Assembly (NCBI GenBank): GCA_016873315.1
Contig: VGXL01000016.1
Span: 1-33,924, forward strand
Source: Phycisphaerae bacterium
GTDB taxonomy: Bacteria > Planctomycetota > Phycisphaerae > Phycisphaerales > SM1A02
Length of the DNA: 33,924 nt
Direction: 5' to 3'
Made by a program: the position numbers and the translations under genes. This document shows, in pieces, positions 1 through 7,474 of the stretch. A model generated the notes under the pieces. The model saw only the letters and a program-made list of their open reading frames with translations. It was not told where the DNA came from and searched no databases. The first letter of the stretch is position 1, and the number at the start of each line of letters is the position of its first letter.

Positions 1-32
1 CTGCTCCACGCCGTGCGCTTGCCACCTTCGCC

Positions 33-3000
33 ATGACCCTCGGCGGCGTGAAGCGGGTCTTGAGCGGATCGCTCCGCTCACTCGGAGTGCTCGCGACCAC
101 GATCAGTGCGTTGTCCACGGGTGGCTCGGCGTTTGCACAAAACCAGGAGCAGTCTGGGCAGGTCCTGCAGTGGGGGCTACAAGGCAGTCTCCTGCCCGGG
201 TCGCTGCTTCCGTACACGCAGGTCGCCTGTGGCCAATGGTTCACCTACGCCCTCAAGAACGACGGGACGTTGGTGGGTTGGGGGTCCAACTGGATTGGCC
301 AGATCAACACTCCAGCGGGCTTGGCTGGCGTGACGCAGATCGCGTGCGGCTCGGACCACACCTACGCCCTGAAGAACGACGGCACGCTGGTCGGTTGGGG
401 CAGCAACGAGTTTGGCCAGACCAGCACTCCTGCGAATCTCGGCGGTGTGGCAAAGGTCGTTTGTGGCAAGTACCACACCTACGCCCTGAAGAACGACGGC
501 ACACTGGTCGGTTGGGGCGCCGGTGGACCAGGGCAAAGTGGGATGTACGACTTCGGCCAGTCCGTGACCCCGACGGGCCTGACGGATGTGATCCAAGTCA
601 GCTGTGGCGGGTTGCACACCTACGCGCTGAAGAGCGACGGAACGCTCATTGGATGGGGCAGGGACTTTGAGGGGCAGATCAAGACTCCAACTGGTCTGAG
701 CGGCGTGGCGCAGGTCGCTTGTGGCGAATGGCACACCTACGCGCTGAAGAACGACGGCACGCTGGTTGGATGGGGAGCGGGCGGGTCCGGTCAGACCGGA
801 TTTCCGCATTTCGGTCAAACCGAAACGCCGAGTGATCTGAGCGGCGTCGTGCAGGTCTCCTGCGGCAGCCTCACCACCTACGCCCTGAAGAATGACGGCA
901 CGCTGGTGGGATGGGGCGGCGGCGCCATGGGCGAGGGCGTCACCCCCGCCGGGCTCAGCGGCGTGACGCGGGTCGCCTGCGGTTGGGACCACACCTACGC
1001 CCTGAAGAGTGACGGCACCTTGGTGGGTTGGGGATACAACCTCTTTGCCCAAACCAGCACCCCAGCAAACCTCAGCGCGGTCACGCGTGTTTCCTGCGGC
1101 GGCTACCACAACTACGGCCTGAAGAGCGACGGCACGCTGGTGGGATGGGGGGACAACAGCTCCGGCCAGACCGGCACACCCGCGGGCCTGAGCGTCGTCA
1201 CGCAGGTTGCATGCGGTGAGGCCCACACCTACGCGCTGCAGATCAACGGCACGCTGGTGGGCTGGGGCGACAACTTCTCCGGCCAAACCAGCTCGCCCGC
1301 GGGCCTCGGTGTCGTGTCGCAGGTCGCCTGCGGCAGCTCCCACACCTACGCCCTGCAGATCGACGGCACACTGGTGGGATGGGGCAGTAATCAAACTGGC
1401 CAGATCGATACGCCAGCGGGACTGAACGGCGTCACGCAGGTCGCTTGTGGCAACAAGCACACGTACGCCCTGCGGAGCAACGGCACGCTCGTGGGGTGGG
1501 GAGCTGGTGGAGCCGATCAGTCTGACGACTTTGGGCACTTCGGCCAGACGGTGACTCCGGCGAACCTCAGCGGCGTGACGCAGGTCGCCTGCGGCAGCTA
1601 CCACACGTACGCCTTGAAGACCAACGGCACGCTCGTCGGGTGGGGATGGAATCACTACGGTCAACGAACCACCCCCTCGGGACTTGGCGTGGTGACCCAG
1701 GTGGCCTGCGGTTTTGGCCACACCTATGCGTTGAAGAGTGACGGCACGATCCGCGGATGGGGCGACAACTGGTTTGACCAGACCACGACCCCGGCGGGCT
1801 TGCGCGGCGTCACGCAGGTGGCCTGTGGTATCGACTTCACCCTTGCCGTGTTGGCACCTGAACTCAGCACCTGCACCAATCCCGGCGGCTCTGGCACGGC
1901 GACGTTGACGACGAGTGGATCGGCGTGGGAGAACATCGGTGTGTGGACCTGGTCGAACGGTGGTGGTCCGCAGGTGCCTGGTCCGCTCTCAGCTGTCGAT
2001 CTTGGTACATACGGATCTGTAGGCAGCACATGCGATGCGCAAGCAGCGAGCTTGGTGGCTCGAAGCGGGAGCACGCTCTTGATGCCGGTGGATCTGTCGG
2101 TGCCTGCGTCTGGTCAGCCGGATCATTCGATCGATGTGAGCGGTACGGCGACCTTGGCGGGTCGCATCTGGCTCTTGGGATCAGGAGCGAGCGTGCTGCC
2201 AGCCGACCTGAACATCCCGGTCCTTCGCAGCGGGAATCCGGTGGGGAACTTTGACATCATCCAGACGACGGTGCCTGCGCCTCAAGGGAAGTTCTTGGCC
2301 TTGGTGCCGAGCGCTGGTGCGCTGGGTCAGACGCTGTACTCGCTGCGTCTCTTGGATCTGACTGGGAATGCGAACCTGACTGGTGCGAACACGGGTGGCT
2401 TCTCCGGGAGCGCTGTCGCCGCGGAGGCGATGGACTGGAACGGCGACGGGTTTGACGACTTGGCCTTGGCGATCGACTTTGGTCCAGGCCAGCCCGGAAC
2501 CTTGCAGGTCCTCTTGAACGACGGTCAAGGGAATCTTGGTGGCACGAGTGTGCAGGTCTCGACGGCGCCGAGTCCGAGCTGCCTTGCGGTGGGCGATACC
2601 AACGGCGACGGGAAGATTGATGCGGTCGTGGGCACGACGAGCAACAACCGAGCTCAGGTGTACCTGAACAACGCTCCGAGCCAGACGCCTGCCTTTACGA
2701 GTGGCTTCACCTTGAATCCCAATGGAACCCCACGGAGCGTGTGCGTGATTCCGCCCGCTACGAGCTACATGGGTTTCGGGGGTGGTGGAGTGGGCGTGGG
2801 CAGCGGTGGGAGCGGAGATGCAAGCGGCGACAAGGCGAGCATCTTCAGTCCATCGACCGGTGATGTTGAGCAGGTGATCGCACTGCCCACAACGCCGACG
2901 ACGACCACCACGCGCGGTCGTCGCGTGGCGACAGGCGGAGCATCGAGCACGACGCTGGGCGGAACCGAGCTTGGCCGTGTGGTGGTGCTCGATCCCGGCC

Positions 3001-3695
3001 CGACGGGGTCATTTGCGATCACGCAGGTGATGAATGTGCCTGGTGTACCAGTCGGCCTTGACTTTGTGGACATGGACGGCGACGGTAAGGATGAGGTGGT
3101 GACCGCGAATGCGAATCCCGTGCAGCAGGGCGTTGGGAGTGCGTACCCGGTCTTGACGCTCTTCCGTGGCCAGACCGGTGGCGGCTTCGGGAGTGCGGTG
3201 CCGATTGCGCCGACTGGTGCAAGCAGCGGACTCGATGTGAGCCTGATCGACGCGGACGGTGACGGCGACCGAGACATCGTGAGTGTGCAGCGCACGGTGG
3301 GGACGCAGTCCAAGGCCGTCGTGATGCGAATCGACACGACGGGCGCAGGCGGTCCGATGACGATCGGTGCGGAGACGGACCTTGGTGCATCGGCGCCGAT
3401 CTTGAGCACGCGCGGTGATCTTGACGGCGTGGGTGGCGAGGATCTCTTCCTCGTCGACCAAGCAGCGAGTTTCACGGGCGGCGGCGGTGCGCCGGTGGCC
3501 AAGCCATACTTGGGTGAACTAGGCAACGCGTGCCCTGCAGACATCGACGGCGATGGCCAGGTGAACGCGAAGGATCTCTCTGCAGTCTTGGCGCAGTGGG
3601 GAGCGAGCGGCAACGCCGACACCAACAACGATGGTCTCGTCGACGGCAAGGACCTGGCAGCAGTCCTCTCCAGCTGGGGTCCCTGCGGTCAGTGA
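33..3695 (+). CDS. Exported RCC1/BLIP-II-like beta-propeller, FG-GAP and dockerin-like protein
   Basis: Large predicted secreted protein of 1220 aa. The N-terminus has a basic stretch, a hydrophobic core and an Ala-rich end (GGSAFAQ), as in a Sec signal peptide. Residues about 62-610 hold 13 full and one partial copy of a repeat of about 39 residues with the core CG..HTYALK.DGTLVGWG, typical of the short RCC1-like repeats of BLIP-II-type propellers. A beta-rich stretch without recognised motifs follows (about 610-790). Then come FG-GAP/VCBS-like calcium motifs (DWNGDGFDD, DTNGDGKID, DMDGDGKDE, DADGDGDRD), and finally a C-terminal dockerin-like pair (CPADIDGDGQVN and ADTNNDGLVD, each followed by a helix and a WG). 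Function is unknown; surface display or extracellular binding is inferred. The reading frame is open to the window edge and no Shine-Dalgarno precedes the ATG at 33, so the true start could be upstream, or at the GTG at 48. Confidence 0.85.
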   Translation: MTLGGVKRVLSGSLRSLGVLATTISALSTGGSAFAQNQEQSGQVLQWGLQGSLLPGSLLPYTQVACGQWFTYALKNDGTLVGWGSNWIGQINTPAGLAGVTQIACGSDHTYALKNDGTLVGWGSNEFGQTSTPANLGGVAKVVCGKYHTYALKNDGTLVGWGAGGPGQSGMYDFGQSVTPTGLTDVIQVSCGGLHTYALKSDGTLIGWGRDFEGQIKTPTGLSGVAQVACGEWHTYALKNDGTLVGWGAGGSGQTGFPHFGQTETPSDLSGVVQVSCGSLTTYALKNDGTLVGWGGGAMGEGVTPAGLSGVTRVACGWDHTYALKSDGTLVGWGYNLFAQTSTPANLSAVTRVSCGGYHNYGLKSDGTLVGWGDNSSGQTGTPAGLSVVTQVACGEAHTYALQINGTLVGWGDNFSGQTSSPAGLGVVSQVACGSSHTYALQIDGTLVGWGSNQTGQIDTPAGLNGVTQVACGNKHTYALRSNGTLVGWGAGGADQSDDFGHFGQTVTPANLSGVTQVACGSYHTYALKTNGTLVGWGWNHYGQRTTPSGLGVVTQVACGFGHTYALKSDGTIRGWGDNWFDQTTTPAGLRGVTQVACGIDFTLAVLAPELSTCTNPGGSGTATLTTSGSAWENIGVWTWSNGGGPQVPGPLSAVDLGTYGSVGSTCDAQAASLVARSGSTLLMPVDLSVPASGQPDHSIDVSGTATLAGRIWLLGSGASVLPADLNIPVLRSGNPVGNFDIIQTTVPAPQGKFLALVPSAGALGQTLYSLRLLDLTGNANLTGANTGGFSGSAVAAEAMDWNGDGFDDLALAIDFGPGQPGTLQVLLNDGQGNLGGTSVQVSTAPSPSCLAVGDTNGDGKIDAVVGTTSNNRAQVYLNNAPSQTPAFTSGFTLNPNGTPRSVCVIPPATSYMGFGGGGVGVGSGGSGDASGDKASIFSPSTGDVEQVIALPTTPTTTTTRGRRVATGGASSTTLGGTELGRVVVLDPGPTGSFAITQVMNVPGVPVGLDFVDMDGDGKDEVVTANANPVQQGVGSAYPVLTLFRGQTGGGFGSAVPIAPTGASSGLDVSLIDADGDGDRDIVSVQRTVGTQSKAVVMRIDTTGAGGPMTIGAETDLGASAPILSTRGDLDGVGGEDLFLVDQAASFTGGGGAPVAKPYLGELGNACPADIDGDGQVNAKDLSAVLAQWGASGNADTNNDGLVDGKDLAAVLSSWGPCGQ
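216..1856 (+). repeat. Tandem RCC1-like coding repeats (13 full plus 1 partial)
   Basis: In-frame tandem repeats inside the exported protein. Ten units are about 39 codons (117 nt) long; units 3, 5 and 11 carry an extra 8-9 codons after the GWGAGG segment. The DNA is well conserved between units, for example around the codons for TYALKNDGTLVGWG. This suggests recent amplification or gene conversion. The repeats also keep a long antisense frame open (177-1721), which is an artefact. Confidence 0.9.
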
Positions 3696-3713
3696 CGATC
3701 GATCGTCGTCACT
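3691..3713. terminator. Palindromic hairpin shared by two convergent genes
   Basis: A perfect 8-bp inverted repeat, AGTGACGA and TCGTCACT, is separated by 7 nt. It contains the stop codon of the upstream plus-strand gene (3693-3695) and, symmetrically, the stop of the minus-strand dsbD (3709-3711). There is no T-tract on either side, so a bidirectional terminator or 3'-end-protecting stem is possible but not proven. Confidence 0.4.
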
Positions 3714-5661
3714 TCCCCGCGCGTTCAATCGCCGAGACCACATCGCCCGGCGTGTAGAGCTCGCTCTTCCAGATCGGGCCGTCCTTGGGCGACACGATCA
3801 CGAGCAGCGGGATCGTCGCGCCGCCTGCCGACTTGAGCCGATCGCCGCGGGCGGGCACGCCGCTCGTCAGGTCGACCTTGAGCGGCACCACCCCGTGCGC
3901 TTCGAGCGCATCGAGCACGGCCTGTGATTCGAGCACGGTCTTCTCGAGCGTCTTACAGTTGATGCACCAATCCGCGGTGAAGTCGACCATCACGATCTTG
4001 CCATCCTTGATCGCAGCGGCCTCGCGCTCGGCGGTCCAGGTCTGCCAGTGGATCGCTTCGTAGGTCATTGACCATCCGATCAGCGCGCTCAGGCCAGCGA
4101 TGAACAGCCCGACGCCGCCGAACACCGTGCGGTTGCGCGGGCTCTTCGCGAGCTTCAGTGTGCCGCGCACGAGCCAGAGTCCAGCCCCAATGCCCGAGAG
4201 CGCAACGAGCCACCAGTACGCGTGACTTGGTTCTTCGAGATAGCCGTTCACGCCGCTGCCAACGAAGTAGATGCCCGCGGCCAAGAGCAGAAGTCCCATG
4301 CACTGCTTGAGCAGTTCGCCAGCCGCGCCGCCGCGCGGCATGCGGTCGACCAAGCGTGGATTCATGCTGAGCAGCAGATACGGCAGCGCCATACCCAGAC
4401 CGATCGATGTGAAGACCAGCATCACGGTGCCCGGATCTTGGATCTTGATCGCGTAGCCCGCCGCGGCGCCCATCAACGGCGCGGTGCACGGCGTACTCAA
4501 GACAGCGGTCATGATGCCGAACACGAAGCTTCCGCCTGCGGATTCCTGCTTCGTTTCGATCGAATAGACCCAGTTGGGCAACCCGACGGTGAAGAAGCCT
4601 GCCATCCCGATCGCCATCACGCAGATGAAGATGCCCACGGCGATCGTGAACCATGGCAATTGGAAGAGCGCATTGAGCTGCGCGAAGCCCTCGAGTGACT
4701 TGATCCCGGTGCTCGCGAGCGCGAAGAGCGTGCCCAGTGCGACCCAGAAGAAGACGACGCCCAGGCTCATGATCCCGCCCAACTTCAGCATGCGGCCCTT
4801 GGTGCCAGCCGCGCGCGACAGGCTCATGATCTTGAGCGGGATGACGGGCAGCACGCACGGCGTGAAGTTCAAGAGCACGCCGCCGAGCGCAGCAAGCAGT
4901 GCCAGCAGCACGAGCCCTGAACCGCGCGGATCGATCTCGAAGCGAATCGAGTCGGTGAGCTTGAACTCCAACGACATCGGGGCCGCTTCGCCCCCACGGA
5001 TGCGCCCAAAGACCGCTGGATCGAATCCCGCGAAGAGATCACCAGCGGGCGCGGTTGTGGCTGCGCCGCCGAGCTTGAGCGAGATCGTCTCAGTCACATC
5101 CGCCGGAGCAAGGCATGTCGCGCTGTCGCAGCTCTGAAAGCCAGCCTGCACCGTGAGCGTGACGGTTCCGGTTGCACCGTGCGCGATCGTGACTGGCACG
5201 AAGACCACCGAGCGGCCTTCGAAGACCGCGTAGGACAGCTCGCCGTCGCCAAGATCGGCCTTGACCGTGTGGACCTCGGGCCACTGGGCGAAGCCGTCGT
5301 GCACGATGGCCTTCGCGGCGTCGCTGCTCGTCACGGAGACTGTCGTCGTGACGGCGCCGATGAACTCAGCGGTGCCTTCTGGAAGCTTGCGCTGGTTCGG
5401 CCAGGTGTGCCAACCTGGAGCGATCGTGAGCTCGACCGCGACCACCAGATCGGCACCCGCGGCGGGGCTCGTCGTCGAGGCGACGACCCGGACCTTGACC
5501 TTGTCCGTGCTCAGGCCGGTGCCGGCGTCGGCGGGCTCGCCCAAAGGCGCAGAACCGGGGAAACCACCAAGGCCGGGCGCCTGCGCGACCGCGGCGGGCG
5601 TGGCCCGGACCAGCAAGAAAAGGGTCAGAACGATCGCTGCAGGGAACGCGAAACGGGTCAT
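3709..5661 (-). CDS. dsbD: Thiol:disulfide interchange protein DsbD
   Basis: Membrane thiol reductant transporter of 650 aa, which passes electrons from cytoplasmic thioredoxin to periplasmic thiol proteins. All three DsbD modules are visible. After a signal peptide (MTRFAFPAAIVLTLFLLV) comes a periplasmic N-terminal domain with the pair C178/C183 (CDSATC). The central hydrophobic region (about 250-530, some eight segments) has the two CcdA-type motifs TPCVLP (C269) and STPCTAPL (C392). The C-terminal thioredoxin domain carries WCINC (C566/C569). Length is close to that of proteobacterial DsbD. The gene is convergent with its left neighbour and divergent from nusA. The start at 5661 has no Shine-Dalgarno but a TAGGAT hexamer six bases upstream, suggesting a leaderless mRNA. 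Likely roles are cytochrome c maturation or disulfide reduction in the cell envelope. Confidence 0.93.
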   Translation of the reverse strand: MTRFAFPAAIVLTLFLLVRATPAAVAQAPGLGGFPGSAPLGEPADAGTGLSTDKVKVRVVASTTSPAAGADLVVAVELTIAPGWHTWPNQRKLPEGTAEFIGAVTTTVSVTSSDAAKAIVHDGFAQWPEVHTVKADLGDGELSYAVFEGRSVVFVPVTIAHGATGTVTLTVQAGFQSCDSATCLAPADVTETISLKLGGAATTAPAGDLFAGFDPAVFGRIRGGEAAPMSLEFKLTDSIRFEIDPRGSGLVLLALLAALGGVLLNFTPCVLPVIPLKIMSLSRAAGTKGRMLKLGGIMSLGVVFFWVALGTLFALASTGIKSLEGFAQLNALFQLPWFTIAVGIFICVMAIGMAGFFTVGLPNWVYSIETKQESAGGSFVFGIMTAVLSTPCTAPLMGAAAGYAIKIQDPGTVMLVFTSIGLGMALPYLLLSMNPRLVDRMPRGGAAGELLKQCMGLLLLAAGIYFVGSGVNGYLEEPSHAYWWLVALSGIGAGLWLVRGTLKLAKSPRNRTVFGGVGLFIAGLSALIGWSMTYEAIHWQTWTAEREAAAIKDGKIVMVDFTADWCINCKTLEKTVLESQAVLDALEAHGVVPLKVDLTSGVPARGDRLKSAGGATIPLLVIVSPKDGPIWKSELYTPGDVVSAIERAGK

Positions 5662-5667
5662 GGGGCC

Positions 5668-5673
5668 ATCCTA
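5668..5673 (-). promoter_or_regulatory. Putative -10 element of dsbD (leaderless)
   Basis: TAGGAT on the minus strand matches TATAAT at 4 of 6 positions. It ends 6 nt before the dsbD ATG, so transcription would begin at or next to the start codon. No convincing -35 box is seen. The support comes mainly from the same arrangement at other first genes in the window. Confidence 0.45.
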
Positions 5674-5723
5674 CGGCTGGGCCAGCGCGTGGTTTGCCGT
5701 TTCCGCAGTGACGGGGAAATCGC

Positions 5724-5729
5724 TAGAAT
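5724..5729 (+). promoter_or_regulatory. Putative -10 element of the nusA operon
   Basis: TAGAAT matches TATAAT at 5 of 6 positions. A weak -35 candidate, TTTCCG at 5700-5705, lies 18 nt upstream. If used, transcription would start near 5736 and give nusA an untranslated leader of about 345 nt. Confidence 0.45.
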
Positions 5730-5814
5730 CTCGCCTCCCGCCGGGTCGTCCGAGCGGGACTCGTCTCTCGCACCCCTTCGTTGAAACGGCGCATGCTTCG
5801 ATCCATCGACAGCC

Positions 5815-6025
5815 TGCTTGCCCGCCTGCTGGCGGGTTCCGCTTCGACGGCCTACCGCTGATGGCGCGCTCGCGCGTCCATCCTTGGTCGGCCGGCGTCG
5901 GTCGCGCCTTGCTCCCCGCTTGCGGGAAGGCAGGGGGCGCCTAGCGCCAGGGAAACCACCATCTGGTGGTGCAGAGCGACGAGCCACGCGGTTGCCGCAA
6001 CCGCCGTGGCTCGATGTGTTTTTGC
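5815..6025 (+). ncRNA. Hairpin-rich candidate leader RNA upstream of nusA
   Basis: The 421-base gap between dsbD and nusA has no credible coding sequence but holds six inverted repeats in about 195 nt. They are: 5821-5836 (6 bp, TGCT loop); 5860-5882 (9 bp, CTCG loop, one bulged base); 5915-5926 (CCCG, CTTG loop); 5936-5948 (GGCGC, CTA, GCGCC); 5955-5970 (ACCACC, ATCT, GGTGGT); and 5980-6013 (15 bp with one bulged C). GCGCC at 5904-5908 could pair with GGCGC at 5936-5940 and compete with the fourth hairpin. I do not recognise a known RNA family (not RNase P, tmRNA or SRP RNA). It may be an attenuator, a cis-regulatory RNA, or a cluster of extragenic palindromic repeats. Confidence 0.45.
5980..6023 (+). 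terminator. Terminator-like hairpin before nusA (possible attenuator)
   Basis: Arms CGAGCCACG+CGGTTG and CAACCG+CGTGGCTCG form a 15-bp stem with a 3-nt loop and a single bulged C at 6004. A run of five T follows at 6019-6023, five bases after the stem. The T-run is short and offset, so termination may be weak or conditional. It lies about 60 nt before the nusA ATG. Confidence 0.45.
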
Positions 6026-6082
6026 GCGGCGACAACTCACCAACCTTCCAATCCATCAACTCAGCACGCCAAGGACCAGACC

Positions 6083-7396
6083 ATGAACCAAGAAACGCTC
6101 CGCATCCTCGAATCGATCGCCCGCGAACGCAGCATCGACCGTGAACTCCTGATCCAGGACCTGGAGCAGGCCATGGTCAGCGCTGCGCGCAAGCACTTCA
6201 ATTCGCTCGATCCCGAGGAGTTCGGCTGCGAGATGGACCGCCTCACCGGCGCCATCACGCTTTGGCGCAATGATCTGGAGACTGGCGAGCGCGAGAACAT
6301 TCCGCTCGCTCGCTTGGGCCGCATCCCTGCGCAGACCGCCAAGCAGGTCATGATCCAGCGCTTCCGCGAGGACGAACGCAGCAGCCTGCTCGACCAATTC
6401 AGCAAGCGCCAGGGCGAACTCGTCACGGGCGTCGCGCAGCGTTACGAGGGCAACGCGCTCATCGTGCAGATCGACCGCGCCGAGGGCTTCATGCCGCGCA
6501 GCGAGCAGATCCCCGGCGAGCAATTCCAGCCCGGCGATCGCGTGCGATGTCTCCTGCTCGATGTGCGCGACGCGGGTCATCAGGTCAAGATCGTCCTCAG
6601 CCGCGCGCACCAGGACTTCATTCGCCGCCTCTTCGAGGCCGAAGTTCCCGAAGTCGCCGAGCGCACCATCGAGATCAAGGCCATGTCGCGTGAGCCGGGC
6701 TTCCGCACCAAGCTCGCGGTCGCGAGCATCGACAGCAAGGTCGATGCCGTCGGCGCGTGCGTCGGCGTGCGTGGTAGCCGCATCCGCAACATCGTCGATG
6801 AACTCGGCGGCGAAAAGATCGACATCGTTCGCTGGAACGAGAGCAGCCAGATCCTGATCTCGAACTCGCTCAAGCCCGCCGAAGTCGAGGAAGTCAGCCT
6901 GTGTTTCGAGCTCGGCCGCGCCACGATCATCGTGCGCGACGACCAACTGTCGCTCGCCATCGGCCGTCGCGGTCAGAACGTGCGCTTGGCCGCACGCTTG
7001 ACTGGTTGGGACGTCGACATCCTCACGCCGCCTGAGTTCCAGCGCGGCCTCGAGATCCTTGAGGAAACCGTGCGCGGCGTCGAAGGCGTCACGGACGAGA
7101 TGCTCGACCGTATGGGTGTCCTGGGCCTCATCAGCGTCTTTGACGTCGAAGAGGTCGGCGAGGCGATCCTCGTCAACGAAGCCGGCATGGGCGAAGAACT
7201 CGCTGTTGCAGTCGTCGATGCGTGCACCGAGCGTGCCAAGGTCGTCGCTGCCGAGCAGGAAGCCGCCAAGCAGGCCGAGGCCGAGCGCCTTGCTGCCGAA
7301 GGCGGCGACGTGGTCGATGGCATCCTCGGCGGTGGCCAATCCGCCTCGCCCGATGCGGCGAGCGAAGCCGCGGCGGACGACATCCTCGGGCGTTGA
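6083..7396 (+). CDS. nusA: Transcription termination/antitermination protein NusA
   Basis: RNA-polymerase-binding elongation factor of 437 aa that modulates pausing, termination and antitermination. Domains in order: the N-terminal polymerase-binding domain (1-105, starting MNQETLRILESIARE), an S1 domain (about 108-180), and two KH domains with GxxG loops GVRG and GRRG. A helical C-terminus follows (about 325-400), then an Ala/Glu-rich tail ending in DDILGR. It lacks the long duplicated acidic repeats of E. coli NusA (495 aa). I chose the ATG at 6083 because AAGGA lies 7 nt upstream and the protein then begins exactly at the family start; frame further upstream runs into the hairpin region. 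It leads the nusA-infB-rbfA block; the usual upstream rimP is missing. Confidence 0.96.
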   Translation: MNQETLRILESIARERSIDRELLIQDLEQAMVSAARKHFNSLDPEEFGCEMDRLTGAITLWRNDLETGERENIPLARLGRIPAQTAKQVMIQRFREDERSSLLDQFSKRQGELVTGVAQRYEGNALIVQIDRAEGFMPRSEQIPGEQFQPGDRVRCLLLDVRDAGHQVKIVLSRAHQDFIRRLFEAEVPEVAERTIEIKAMSREPGFRTKLAVASIDSKVDAVGACVGVRGSRIRNIVDELGGEKIDIVRWNESSQILISNSLKPAEVEEVSLCFELGRATIIVRDDQLSLAIGRRGQNVRLAARLTGWDVDILTPPEFQRGLEILEETVRGVEGVTDEMLDRMGVLGLISVFDVEEVGEAILVNEAGMGEELAVAVVDACTERAKVVAAEQEAAKQAEAERLAAEGGDVVDGILGGGQSASPDAASEAAADDILGR

Positions 7397-7474
7397 ACGC
7401 TTCAGATTTCCTTCACGATTCAGAATTCTCCAGACCAGCACGACTGACCGGAACCACCACAGAAAGAGCACCGC

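Noticed and set aside
177-1721. 514-codon minus-strand reading frame
   Set aside because: It is antisense to the RCC1-like repeats; the repetitive, codon-biased plus strand keeps it open. Its translation has no recognisable domain.
5818-6144. Short coding frame in the nusA leader, possible RimP
   Set aside because: The translation is Arg/Pro-rich, lacks RimP motifs and is interrupted in sense by hairpins; it also overlaps the nusA start in another frame.
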